Below, piece by piece: positions 9,154 to 20,216 of a DNA stretch of 64,000 nucleotides. The stretch comes from Colocasia esculenta (taxonomy: Eukaryota; Streptophyta; Magnoliopsida; Alismatales; Araceae), in assembly GCA_014218235.1 (NCBI GenBank), contig CM024753.1, positions 184,364,348 through 184,428,347 on the forward strand. The letters run 5' to 3'. Both the position numbers and the translations under genes were made by a program. The notes under the pieces were generated by a model, which worked only from the letters and a program-made list of their open reading frames with translations, was not told the DNA's origin and searched no databases. Position 1 is the stretch's first letter. Every line of letters begins with the position of its first letter.

Positions 9154-12027
9154 ATGGACGGAGGAGGTGATGCCAGTGCGGGATCTTCTTGGGGGAAGAG
9201 GCACGTGGAGAGGAGGAGCTCTCGGCGCCGCGTGGAGGCGCCCCCAGTGGAAGAAGTAGACCCGGACATGGAGATGGAGGTGGAGGAAGAAACGGAAGGT
9301 CCCGCCATCGATGTGGAGAAGGCAAGGAAGGAGCGCGAGAAAGCGATGAAATCGGTAGGTAATCCGACCCTAAAAACTTTGTATGAATGAATGGGAAAGG
9401 GAGAGGAGGCCCCCAGAGGGTGTGTGTAGGGCGTGACGCCCAAGGGGAAAGGGATCGGACAAGGGAGGCTCCGGCCAGTTCGTTCCTGAGAACGCGATAG
9501 CCCGATCCGTCGCAACACCAGTAGTCGCGACGGACCAAGGGGGCGCGACCTTGTCGCGTCGGTGACAGCCGTCGCGGCCTGATCGCGACTCAAGGGGGCG
9601 ACACGACCTGGTCGCGACGCACCGCGCCGTCGTGACATGGTTGTGGCCTACAAGGAGGTCACGACTAGAACTGAGTGGATTAAATCCTGACTATTTTTTG
9701 ATTAACTTGCATGCAGGGTGAAATGAGGGCCCGGGTGGCTTGGATATTGGTCCTAGACGTCTACCTAGCCTTCCCTTCTTTCCAGAGAGAGAGACTTGAG
9801 GGGATGGGATTTGGGGAGGTGCTGAGGATGGAGAGGATGCAGGCGGATTCCGCGCTCACTTAGGCTCTGCGGAGCAGGTGGGATACAGAGGCAACTGCCT
9901 TCGTATTCCCATGGGGTCATATGATCCCCATCCTTGATGATGTGAGCCGAATCACAGAGCTTAGGGTGTATGGGAGGTTTGTGCGCGAGTTTACCTATCC
10001 TTGCTATCGAGATCTAGCTGACCGACTCCTAGGATTACCTGTAGGGCAAAGGTCCTCTCTAGTTCCCAGGGTAGCACTCCAGGAGAGCTTAGGGCTGTAC
10101 AATGTGGGGAAAGGAGCAGGGGAGATAGCGGATGAGTATTTTCAGAGATTGGTCCGAGTTAGCCGGGAGGAGCTAGCGAGCGAGCCGGGGGCAGAGGCGG
10201 ACTTGGACTTGCGTTGCTTCCTCATCCTCTTCCTTGGTAGACTTTTGTTTGCCACGAGGGGCAACGCAGTCCATTGCCGCTTTCTACCTCTTCTGGAGGA
10301 CCTGACCGAGGTGGAGAGCTATGCCTGGGGAGCAGCGTTCCTGGCGCATCAGTTCGACAACCTAGGTGCATCCGAGCGGCAGGCGTCCACGAGCGGCTTT
10401 GTCCCTTTTCTCCAGGTACACTTCTCTCTCCTTAACCATTGAACTTGAATGCATTTTGCTTTGAACTATGATCTAATTGGCTTCTTGTTTTGCAGGTCTG
10501 GACTTATCTCCACTTCCCAGGCCTAGGGAGAGGGATCCTCGCACGGCCGGGCCTCGTGCCCATTGCACACTGGTGGGATTTGCGCTGGGACACACGTACC
10601 CTCGGCGACCAGCTAGCACACCTCCAGGAGGCCATTGACTGCTACCCACATTTGGATGTAAGTGTTCTAACCTTTCTCCCATAGATTAATGCTTGATATA
10701 GCTGCTTGGTGACTAATTGTGCTTTGGTGTGCAGGTGGTGTGGCAGCCGTACTTGGAGGAGAGCAACGAGGGACAGCCTTGGTTGGTGCAGGCCCGCCCC
10801 TACTTCAATAGGTCGGTGTGGGTGCATGCACTCAACCTTGTGCTACCTCTGCATCTGTTCCTGTGCCAGCGCTCCCTCGGACTTCGGCAGAGTGTGGTGG
10901 AGTTCCCTGCCCGAGACCGGTTCCGCAGACCGGGTCGGAGCTTCTGGGGACTCCACGACACAACCGATTGGTGCGAGCGGGCGAAGGAATAGATCTACAA
11001 CTGGGAGCGCCGGGGCAAGGCAGTCAAGTCCAGCGTGACCTCGGATGACGCATACCTTCAGGCATACGCCCTGAAGTACGGAGGAAAGGTGTATAAGAGT
11101 GCCAGACGCCAGGTAAAACCCCTAAACCACAACTCTGCAGAATTATCTTTATGGAATTAAGCTGATGATTTGGAAATGAATTGCAGGTGGACCTGGCTGG
11201 CGAGACTGCATCACTTTGGGCCTTGCTCTTCTCGGTGATGCAGGATCACGAGGCGGCGTAGAAGGAGGCGGAGCATCTGGTAAGTACCTACTCAGACTTC
11301 GGCACTGTACCAATTTCATAGCTGATTTAAAAAAAACTAACATATGTTAAATGTGCAGCGGAGAGAGCTAGACCGAGTGAGGAGGACACAGGGAGGTGCC
11401 TCCTCTTCTAGAGCAACAGAGGATTCCCAATCGGATCTAGCAGACCGACTGGCTGGTGCAGTGCGGAGAGCTGAGGAGGCAGAGGCATCATTAGTACAGT
11501 GGGTAAGTGTGCCAGTGATTTTAAAATTGAGATTTTATTCACACTGACCTTGAATTGACTTTCTGCAGGTGGACGAGCTGAGAACCGCCACTGACCGAGC
11601 AGCCGAGCTGGAGAGCGAGAGGGACAGTGTAGTAGCAGAGAGAGATCAGCTACGCTCCCAGACGATCGAGATGACTGCAGAGCTAGCGAGTTTGCGTACG
11701 CAGGGACCGGCTGTGGATCAGGCGGAGTTGACACGACTTCGCTTCGACTTGCACACGCAGCAGACTCTAGCTCGGAGTCTACAGGAGATGATTACGACGA
11801 TCGGCCAGTCTCGAAGCAGGAGCTGGAGCGGTGCAAGCGGTGCTAGCTGGGCGACGGGCACCTCTGTGAGGCAGTATCTAGTAGACTCCTCTGGCCGTCG
11901 GAGGAATGAGGAGGAGGAGAGGTGCTTGGCAGAGGAGGTGAGTGCCAGGAGTGGTGGGGGTGGTGGTGAGATGCCACCACCACCCGACAGGCGTGAGGGA
12001 TCTGGGGAGAGTGGTGGTGGAGAGTGA
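9154..12027 (+). pseudogene. plant mobile domain (PMD) gene, seven exons, three TAG codons
   Basis: Exons read from GT-AG signals: 9154-9354, 9717-10415, 10496-10657, 10735-11112, 11187-11279, 11359-11502, 11569-12027. Every exon is a multiple of three and every intron is phase 0, giving about 711 codons. The PMD core (PF10536) runs through exons 2-4: FPWGHMIPILDDVSRITELR, then FLILFLGRLLFATRGNAV, LPLLEDLTEVESYAWGAAF and VWTYLHFPG. Exons 6-7 are rich in Glu, Arg and Ala and look coiled-coil. In-frame TAG codons at 9861-9863, 10990-10992 and 11259-11261 each sit where CAG (Gln) is likely, so it is a pseudogene unless the stops are read through. It lies antisense to G1. Intron 1 carries a CGCGAC/GTCGCG dyad cluster (9480-9665). 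PMD proteins include silencing factors and many transposon-borne relatives; the context favours the latter. Confidence 0.75.
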
Positions 12028-13401
12028 GGAGCTTGTTAGCCATCTCCCCCTTATCTTTGTACATATTGCTCTTACTAGTGGATTTTTTTTTACATTTCAT
12101 GTCAGTGTTTGTGATTGTATTTGAATGTGATTGACATGGGTGAGATGAGATCCAAACGAGAGAGTAAGAAAGAGAGTGGAAAATGAACTGAGTACAACGT
12201 TTGTATCGTTCTTCAATCTCTTGTCCCTGTACACTTAGCAAAACATGTTAGATCTGCTCTTTGGCTCAGCCCCTTGCATAAAGTAGGAATGATTTTGACT
12301 TCATAATTGTCAAGGGGCAGAGCTTTATTAAATAGACGAAAAGAAAAATAAACAATGCATGCTAAAAGAAAGCGATATGTACATACTGATTTTTTTTTTT
12401 GGATTTTGAGATTTTTTGATTTTTTTTTTTGGATTTTGGATTTTTTGATTTTTTTGGGTTTTGGGATTTTCTGATTTTTTGGATTTTGAGATTTTTGGAA
12501 TTTTGGGATTTTCTGATTTTTTTGGGGTTTTGGGATTTTCTGATTTTTTTGGATTATGAGATTTTCTGATTTTTTTTTCGGTTTTGGATTTTCTGATTTT
12601 TTTGGGTTTGAGATTTCTGATTTTTTTGGGTTTTGGGATTTTCTGATTTTTTTTTGGGTTTTGGATTTTCTATAACGCCACCTCTTGCATTTGAGGGATG
12701 AGCCATGGGTCCCACTCCCATCTTACATTTGCCGAATATCTTCCAAGTGCAGCGTGCCCTTTTTGGTTGTTTTATTTGGCTACACCCCAAGGCTGCTTGC
12801 CCTTAGCCATTAATGTTCCAACATAGACCGGGTGCATGGGCTTTCCGGTCATGAGTGGGAATAGGAAGACTTGGAATGAGGTAAGACTTGGCCTTGGGGC
12901 ATCGAGACACTGGCTCGTGTAACTTGCAAGGGTACATCCCATGTGGAATCCGTCTGTTGTCCAGAGACTTTATGGCCTTTGCTTTTAGACTGAGGCATGC
13001 GTACGACTAGGCTCAAAGGCGTCCTGCGGGGAACTATACTGCCACTCTTTGACATGCCCCTACTTTTATTCATTTTCTTTTCTTGCATCACCACTTCATT
13101 ATTCAACCTTCTTTTTGACCGTCTCTATTTGAGATTTCATACACATGGTTTGTACCTTTGTTTATCATGCAAGTCAGCACCCTTTTACCCCGAGACTTTG
13201 TCCGAGTAATGAATGAAATGACCTTCGATCCCCCCTACACTAGGGCTAGGCAAGAACATAATGGCCGAAGGGGAATTAACCTTAGGTTGCTGTGTTGTGT
13301 GTGCGGCTGGACATAAGAATTATTTAACACAACGAAGGAGAGTGAGACACATGGCTGCCGTCATTCTTCTGCAAATTGGCGTCGTTATTGAAAATTGTTT
13401 A
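12028..13401. other. non-coding region between PMD gene and integrase
   Basis: Holds the 3' flanks of two converging genes. No LTR ends (TGTAGACACC or ATTACA type) were found, which is why G1 is thought to continue to the left. Apart from the T-rich repeat at 12388-12672 no feature was recognised. Confidence 0.5.
12388..12672. repeat. T-rich tandem repeat
   Basis: About ten imperfect units of roughly 25-30 bp built on TTTTTTGGATTTTGGGATTT followed by TCTGA. Low-complexity expansion, no coding meaning. Confidence 0.85.
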
Positions 13402-14277
13402 TTAAGGGTAGAATCTCTTAAGGTATAACCCATTCCACGGGTGAGAGAGCTCCTCACCATCGGCATTAAGTAGCCTATACGCGTTCCCAGGGTACACCTC
13501 CTTAACGACGTACGACCCTTCCCAGTTTACCTGCAATTTGGACCTTGGACCTCCAGGTTTTATGAAGATTCGCTTCAAAACCATGTCTCCTTCTTGGAAT
13601 TTGCGCTCAATTACTTTCTTTTGAAATGATCTTGAGAGTCTATTTTGATATGACAGCACATGATCGGCCGCGGCCAGACGCCGTTCATCGAAGAGTTCTA
13701 GTTGTGAAAGCAACGCCTCTTGACGTTCATCGGGATTGAGTTCTCTGTCCAACTGAACTCTTAGTGAAGGAATGAGGATCTCGTGTGGACATACCGCCTC
13801 CATCCCATAGGTAAGTGAAAAAGGAGTTTGCCGAGTGGGCATGCGGACGGAGGTGCGGTAGGCCCACAGAGCCTCGACTAATTTCTCTGGCCAATCAGCA
13901 AATTTATTAGACTCACAAGTTTTCTTTAAAATTTTCAAGAGTGTTTTATTCGTGGCCTCGGCTTGTCCGTTGCCCTGTGGATAATACGGAGACGAATGAT
14001 GCAAAACAATGTTGAATTTCTTACATAAGTCCTGAAGCTCTTGAGATGTGAACTGGGGTCCATTGTCGGTGACGAGGCTGCTTGGCACTCCGAACCGCGC
14101 GATGATGTTCCTCATGATGAATCTACACACGGTTGACCCTTTGATTTCTGAAAATGCTTCTACCTCGGCCCACTTGGTGAAGTACTCAGTGGCAGTGAGA
14201 ATGAAAGATTTTTGTTTTACTTGAGCATTAGGATCACCAAGAGGCCCGATGATATCAAAGGCCCACATGGAGAAAGG
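13402..14277 (-). pseudogene. G1 integrase catalytic core and C-terminus
   Basis: Integrase inserts element cDNA into the genome. From the Met at 14268, the acidic triad is Asp5 (WAFDIIGP), Asp68 (LVTDNGPQF) and Glu104 (GNGQAEATN), the usual D-D-35-E spacing. The C-terminus has a GPY/F-like stretch (NWEGSYVVKEV). It is cut from the zinc-binding part by TGA at about 14275-14280, where Trp is usual. Otherwise this segment is unbroken for 288 codons. Confidence 0.85.
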
Positions 14278-14763
14278 TCACGGGAAAGATAGTGGATGCA
14301 AGGAGGAAGATGGATCATGGATCTTATCAGCATGGATCTGGCATTTGACGCACCTACGAACGTAGATGGCACAGTCTTCTTCTAGGGTTGGCCAATAATA
14401 GCCCTGCCTAAGAATCTTCTTAGCCAACATTTGGCTATTCACATGCCCACCGCACTCACTGGAATGAGATCCTTCCACTACCTTCCATGTTTCTTCGTCG
14501 GACAAACACCGGAGGAGCATTCCATTTATAGCGCGCCTGTACAGTACTTCACCGACGATGTTATATCTTAATGCTGCTCTACGGATGGCTCGCCTATCTT
14601 CAGCTTCAACTTCTTCTGGGAAGGTACCATCCTTGCAATATTGCTCGATCTCATGGTACCATGGCCTCTCTTCCGCCATCATTTCTCCTAGTTCCACAAG
14701 CATCAACTCCTTTGCTTCTTTTCTCTCTGCCTTCAAAACTAAAGAGCTCCTGAGGTTAATGAA
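14278..14763 (-). pseudogene. G1 integrase zinc-binding domain
   Basis: N-terminal HHCC module of integrase: His residues in EGSHSSECGGHVNSQ and Cys pair in RRCVKCQIHADK. The frame continues from the RNase H segment across a TGA after ...STRDP, where CGA (Arg) is plausible. Confidence 0.75.
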
Positions 14764-15230
14764 TCAAGGGTCTCGAGTGGAGGGAGCCTCTAATATCTGA
14801 ACAGTAATTGTCTCAGCACTACGACTGAGAGGGAAGGAGAGAGATGAGGCCAACGATGCCAAAGCATCAGCCAGGATATTCTGAGAGCGCGAAGTGTGAA
14901 TGTAGATGAGCTGATGGAACTGCTTGGCTAGGAATGTGACCAGATCTTGATAAGGCTTGAGTTTAGGGTCACGAGTGCGGTAGGTAGAAAGGACTTGCCG
15001 AAAAACGAGTTGAGAGTCTCCTATGATCTTGAGATGACGCGGGTCTAACAAATAAGCAAGCTTAAGACCAGCAAGGAGAGCCTCATACTCGGAGATATTG
15101 TTGGTGGCATGGAACTATAGTTGGTAGGCTAGAGTAATGGTGATCCCTTCTGGGGTGAGCAAGACAGCTCCTATGCCCCGTCCCCTAGAATTGAGAGCTC
15201 CATCGAAGTGGAGCGACCAGAAGGGATCGC
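14764..15230 (-). pseudogene. G1 second (Tat-type) RNase H
   Basis: A second RNase H between RT and integrase is the hallmark of Tat-group elements. HFDGALNSRG near 15200 carries the first catalytic Asp, NISEYEALL the Glu, and IIGDSQLVFRQV the next Asp. LADALASLA follows. TAG at 15115-15117 replaces an expected Gln (AYQL-stop-FHAT). An RNase H at this place removes template RNA; here it is broken. Confidence 0.75.
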
Positions 15231-15339
15231 GAGAGATAAGTGATAGGTTTTCATCGAGAAAATCCTCTTGAACCGTATCACTGTGAGGAATAGGAAGGTG
15301 AGCAAGGTGCTCAGCAATGGCGTACCCTTTTATAGCCTT

Positions 15340-17274
15340 CTAAACTATAAAGGTGATATCGAACTGAGATAGGAAGCTTTGCCAATGCGTCAATCTGTCG
15401 GCGAGGACTGGCTTCTCTAGGAGATACCTAATGTGGTCAATTCTAGAAATCAAACTCATTTTATGGGATAGAAAGTAGTGCTTCAATTTCTGCACCACCC
15501 ATACTAGCGCCGCACATGTTTTCTCCATTGTGGTGAGCTTGAGCTCGGAAGGATTGAAGAGCCTAGATAGGTAGTAGACTGCCCTTTCTTTGCCAGACTC
15601 GTCATGTTGTGCAAGGACAACTCCTAGTGAGTCCTCAATGGTCGACATATATAGGATCAGAGGTTTCCCCGGGACAGGTGCCTACAGCATGGGCGGATTC
15701 ATGAGACAACTCTTGAGCTCATCAAAGGCCTCTTGGCACTTAGCGTTCCATTCGAACTTGGCTCCTCCTTTTAGCAGTTCATAGAAGGGGCGACATCTTT
15801 GGGAGTGCTGAGATATAAATTTCCTTATGAACTATAGCCAACCGATTAAACCTCGAAGTTCAGATATATTCTTAGGATGAGGCATCTCATTGATTGCTTT
15901 GGCCTTGTGCGTGTCTATTTGAATCCCCCGTTTGCTGACTATAAACCCTAGAAATTTGCCAGAAGAAATGCCAAACATGCACTTCTTCGGATTCATCTTC
16001 AACTGATATTCTTGTGCGCGACAAAACACCTTGGCAAGCACGGAGGAGTGTTCTCTTCGGGTTCTAGACTTCACCACAATATCATCCACGTAAACCTCGA
16101 CATCAATATGAATCATATCATGGAAGATAGCTAGCATTGCCCTCTAATAAGTGGCACCAGCATTCTTTAGTCCAAACAGCATGACCACATAGCAATAAGT
16201 TCCCCAAGGGGTGGTGAAGGAGGTTTTCTCTTGGTCCTCCGGGGCTAGACAAATCTGATTATAACCTGAGTACCTATCCATAAATGATAGAGTTTCATAC
16301 CCAGCGGTATTGTCAATCAAGACATCCAAGTGAGGTAACAGGAAATCATCTTTTGGACATGCCTTGTTCAAATCCTGGAAATCTATGCAAATTCGCACTC
16401 TTTTATCTTTCTTCATGACCGGGACTATGTTCGCCACCCACAACAGATAGAGGACTATACGGATGAACTTGGCTTTGTGCAGTTTATCGATCTCCTCTTT
16501 CATCTTCAACGCAATGTGGGGGAGGAACCTTCTCAATTTTTGTTTAACAGTAACTGCCCCTGGCTTCAAGATCAACCTATGTTCCACCAACTCAGGGTCA
16601 ATGCCAGGCATGTCATCATAAGACCAGGCAAAGGAATCCTTGAACTCCCTTAGCATCTCTATAAGTACCACTTCTTCCTCAGGAGGGAGACTGGAAGCTA
16701 TAGTCAAGAGCCTGGGGTCTTCTTTTGTTCCCACATTTACTTCCTTGGTGGGTTCATCTACTGCCGAGGTGGGTTCATCGAATCTCCTCATGCCACTTGC
16801 ATACATCTCGGCAGCATCCTCTATCTCACAATCTCCTTCGTCTGCAGGGTCATCCTTAGCTAAGATCTCATATACTCCAAATCCGTCGTCTAGCCCTTCT
16901 TCTTCGTGCTGAGCTTCCATGTTCAGAACCACTGCTTCTTGGAAAAACTCTTCAACAGCTAGAAGAGCGCCACACCTTTGCACCAGATCTAGCAAATACC
17001 TATGGGGTATGCCACTACCCTTCTTCTTCCTAGACGGGGACGGGGACTTGCTAGCTTCTACCCTTGAATCTAAACTAGGCCTAATATTTACAGAAGGCTC
17101 TGGAGGAATGTCTAGAGGTTTATTGAAATGGGAAGAGAGAGATGCGGTGGGGCCGCAGGAACCCTCCAATGGATCTGGAAGAAGAGGTGGGCCACCCGAG
17201 CTCAGGGTGCCCGCAGCTAAGCTGGGGTGCAGGGGAACAGAAGGCCCCACACCCAAATCGTCTAGAGTGACCAT
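15340..17274 (-). pseudogene. G1 reverse transcriptase and RNase H
   Basis: RT copies element RNA into DNA. In order: ICIDFQDLNKACPKD (fingers), SFMDRYSGYNQI, FGLKNAGATY, the active-site YVDD with Asp pair near 16080-16095, then the Ty3-type RNase H (LGVVLAQHDESGKE). In-frame TAG codons at 16144-16146, 15832-15834, 15682-15684 and 15340-15342 each fall where family members carry Gln. A plausible start of this segment is ATG at 17274. Upstream codons to 17577 are a repeat (next entry). Confidence 0.85.
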
Positions 17275-17319
17275 GGCGGTCAGCGGACGGAAAAAATGCA
17301 GTTTGAGCAGAAGGAGGAG

Positions 17320-17700
17320 TAGGGCGGGGATCGCCGCCAAGGAGAAAAAGGGAGTGACGGGGAATGCCGTCAACAGGAAGGAGGAACGCGGGTGTGATGG
17401 GGATCGCCGTCGAAGCAGAGAGGAGTGCGAAGGTGACGGGGATTGCCGTCGAAGCAGAGAGGAGTGCGGGGGGGGGTGACGGGGATCGCCGTCAAAGCAG
17501 AGAGGAGTGCGAGGGTGACGGGGATCTCCGTCGAGAGCAAGGGAGCTTGAGGGTAGAAGGCCACCAGAGGTGAACAACGGGGATCACCGTCATGAGTTAG
17601 GATGGGAGTGGAATCGATGCTTGGAAGGAGAAGGGAGGATGGGGATCGCCATCCGAAGAAGGGGGGAAGGGAGGACGGGGATCTCCGTCCGAAGAAGGGG
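17320..17700. repeat. minisatellite with GACGG...CCGTC dyad core
   Basis: About nine or ten imperfect copies of a unit containing GACGGGGATCGCCGTC, itself an inverted repeat (GACGG-ggatcg-CCGTC), separated by AGCAGAGAGGAGTGCG-like spacers. The minus frame reads through it as Pro/Arg/Ser-rich sequence, but it lies upstream of the RT and is unlikely to be protein. It may sit in an intron or spacer between protease and RT. Confidence 0.8.
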
Positions 17701-17765
17701 GATTGGAAAGGAGAGAAACACACACATTTTTTTTGTTTTTTTTTTTTTTTAGGAAAAGAACTACA

Positions 17766-19817
17766 TTACATCAGGGGGCGTCGAGAAAGAGACAGAACCG
17801 AGCCATTGAGGAAGATAGTGAAGAGAGGTGAAGGGCAGGTGAATGCTTTAATAGCGTCAGGGGAGAGTTGGAGAATAAGTCGGGGAGACAAGGGAATAAA
17901 ATCAAAATTATGGACAAGAATGGATGAAACGAAATGGTTGGGAGGCCGGGAAAACCCTGGCCAGAGCTCCTCTGTCAAATCAATTGGATTCATGTTCTCA
18001 ATTTCTTCACCAAATCCAAGCAATTGTCGCTTGGTGGTGGCTGTTGGTGTTGATGGTGTTGCTGCCTGAGACTGCGAAATATCATCCTCACTAAACAAGT
18101 GGTTGACTGCTGAGATGAGATCCTCTAATTCCGGCCCCTCTATCTCGGCTTCTGGGGATGAGATGTTGCTATCCTCATTGAACAATAGACTGACTGCCGA
18201 AATTAGATCTTCAAGATCTGGTTCTCCTGTTTCTGTCTGCACCTTCTTCTTCTTGCTGGGTCGCTGAGCTTCCAGGGCTTGATATGCTAACCTCGGTGCC
18301 TCTTCCACTATGGTATTATACCCAGGTTGTATAGGTCCTCTGACAAAGTGGTCATATAACGTCCAGGTAAGAGGGCCACAGTCCAATTGTGAAGAAGATG
18401 AGAATGCAGCCCATTCTATGTATCCTAGGCCGTGTTTTGTGAACTTCTTTGTGCTAGCAACTGCCTTAGTTCTTCCTTGGAGATGGGCTCCCAAACCTTT
18501 TCCTGTCTGATAGCCAATCCTAAACATGATATCCCAGCCTTTGGTATTTGCTGATGCATCCTTTCTAATGGCTATCACTGATGGAGACACAATTGGACGA
18601 TGGGAAGAGAAAGTATACGCCCAGGGGTAGTTTATATCAAGCATTGAAATAACTGGCCTATTGGATGGCCAGACTGATGTCATGATCTTCTCTATAGCCT
18701 CAACAGTGTGAGTAGTCGTTGCACTTTTGACCTTGACTATACGCCCTTGGAACGGGAACTTCAAACATTGATGGGCTGTAGACGGTACTGCCCCTAGTGC
18801 TTCGATCCACGGGCGCCCTAGGATGGCCTTATTGGTAGGATCGATATTCAACACATAGAATTCTACAGACATGACGAGTGGGCCCAATTCTGCTTGCAAA
18901 GAGATAACCCCATGGCAGGCCCTCTGTGAATTGTCGTAGGCGGTTATGGTGGTAGGGGTAGGCTGTAATTGGCGCTCTGAAATGTTGCAGGCCCTTAAGG
19001 TGCTCAGTGGACATACATTGATGGAAGCTCCTGTATCTACCAATGCTGCATCAATGGCCACTTTATTTATCGTGAGTGTCACGCACAAGGGCATCTTTCT
19101 GGCTTCAGGGGAGGCTAACTCGCCATCAGAGAAAGTAATTGTGGGTCCCCTATTCACAATAGAGAGCACAGAAGGTAGATTATCAGGGTTCATGTCCTCA
19201 CTTACCATGACCCTTTGCAAGAAGGTCCTTAGGGCATCTTGGTGAGTCTGTGGCCTCTTGATTAACTCAAGGATGGAGATTTTGGTGGAAGTTTGATCCA
19301 AATGCTTCAGAATATCGTACTGAGTCCCCGGAACAAGATCTATCTCTTCCATGTCTTGCTGCTGTTGAGCGTTGGACTGCTGTGCCGGTTGGCCTGGCAT
19401 AGACATGGATGCATTGGGGTACATCCGGTGAAACATCCACTCGCTCCGCAAAGCGAGGTTATGGTGGAGTGGAGAAGGAGAGGTATCAAGGATGGAGGGG
19501 TTGGCTAATAATGGTGCTGGCGTAGGGGAGAGAGGGATGTTGCTGGGCGAAGGGATAATGGGTGATATGACGGGGGAGTTGTAAGATGGGGAGGTTATTG
19601 TGGCAATGGTGGGTGTGGAGGAGGCAGGTACAGTGGATGTAGGTGTGGTGGTAGTGGGTGTGATATGGGAAATGACCAAAAGCTGGCCCACTTCGTGTTC
19701 ATCATCGAAGGCCCATGGAGCTTCTGGTGGTGGGTGGTGGATGACTGGGTTAACTTGCGCGGGTGGAGGAGGTGGTGGAGCAAGTTGGGGATTCAGAGCA
19801 GGCGGGTGTTGTGGCAT
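17766..19817 (-). CDS. G1 protease with G-patch (and gag C-terminal part)
   Basis: 683-codon open frame. Pro/Thr/Ser-rich first 150 residues, then a retropepsin-type aspartic protease with DTG at residues 261-263 (ALVDTGASINVCPL) and AILGRPWIEA about 70 residues later, the expected flap-to-end spacing. A G-patch (MFRIGYQTGKGLGAHLQGR, about residues 431-450) follows; G-patches bind RNA or helicases and are known next to some retroelement proteases. The protease would cut the Gag-Pol polyprotein. The gag frame upstream is closed by TAG at 19938-19940. A run of about 14 A (17739-17752, minus sense) follows the stop. In Ogre elements an intron joins protease to RT; no sure splice sites were identified here. 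Confidence 0.75.
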   Translation of the reverse strand: MPQHPPALNPQLAPPPPPPAQVNPVIHHPPPEAPWAFDDEHEVGQLLVISHITPTTTTPTSTVPASSTPTIATITSPSYNSPVISPIIPSPSNIPLSPTPAPLLANPSILDTSPSPLHHNLALRSEWMFHRMYPNASMSMPGQPAQQSNAQQQQDMEEIDLVPGTQYDILKHLDQTSTKISILELIKRPQTHQDALRTFLQRVMVSEDMNPDNLPSVLSIVNRGPTITFSDGELASPEARKMPLCVTLTINKVAIDAALVDTGASINVCPLSTLRACNISERQLQPTPTTITAYDNSQRACHGVISLQAELGPLVMSVEFYVLNIDPTNKAILGRPWIEALGAVPSTAHQCLKFPFQGRIVKVKSATTTHTVEAIEKIMTSVWPSNRPVISMLDINYPWAYTFSSHRPIVSPSVIAIRKDASANTKGWDIMFRIGYQTGKGLGAHLQGRTKAVASTKKFTKHGLGYIEWAAFSSSSQLDCGPLTWTLYDHFVRGPIQPGYNTIVEEAPRLAYQALEAQRPSKKKKVQTETGEPDLEDLISAVSLLFNEDSNISSPEAEIEGPELEDLISAVNHLFSEDDISQSQAATPSTPTATTKRQLLGFGEEIENMNPIDLTEELWPGFSRPPNHFVSSILVHNFDFIPLSPRLILQLSPDAIKAFTCPSPLFTIFLNGSVLSLSRRPLM

Positions 19818-20216
19818 AAGATTGCGGATTATGCCGAGGTCATTGGCCGGATGTTGCGGCTGTTGCTGTTGCTGGTATTGTTGTTGGAAAGGCTGGAATT
19901 GTTGTTGTTGTTGTTGTTGTGGCTGCTGTCACCTCTGCTATTGTTGTTGCTGTCTCTGACCCTGCTGGTCCCTTAATGTTTGGATCAACCTCTTCATCTC
20001 TGCCCAGTCGATCTGATTCTGCTCATGGAGATCATATATGATGTCCCGGAATTGGAAGCAGTCCGACACATTGTGGCCCGGATGGCGATGGTACACACAG
20101 TACTTCGACTGGTCCGCTGCCATATTCCAATTCAGCTTCTCAGGAGGGAGTCTAAGGGCATTTAAGGACATGAGGGCTGCAAAGACGTCGGCCAAGGTCT
20201 CAGGCAGAGGAGGATA
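19818..20216 (-). pseudogene. G1 gag nucleocapsid part
   Basis: A zinc-knuckle-like segment YCVYHRHPGHNVSDC is followed by a Gln-rich tail. The frame stops at TAG 19938-19940 within the Gln codons, and again at a nearby TGA (about 19928). Coupled to the gag frame at 20217-21637. Confidence 0.7.

Noticed and set aside
10473..10827. Minus-strand frames in the PMD gene
   Set aside because: Shadows of PMD exons, which have consistent splice sites and domain order on the plus strand.
19600..19976. Plus-strand frames rich in Gly, Val, Cys and Leu
   Set aside because: They are shadows of the Pro/Thr/Gln-rich protease-gag frame on the minus strand.
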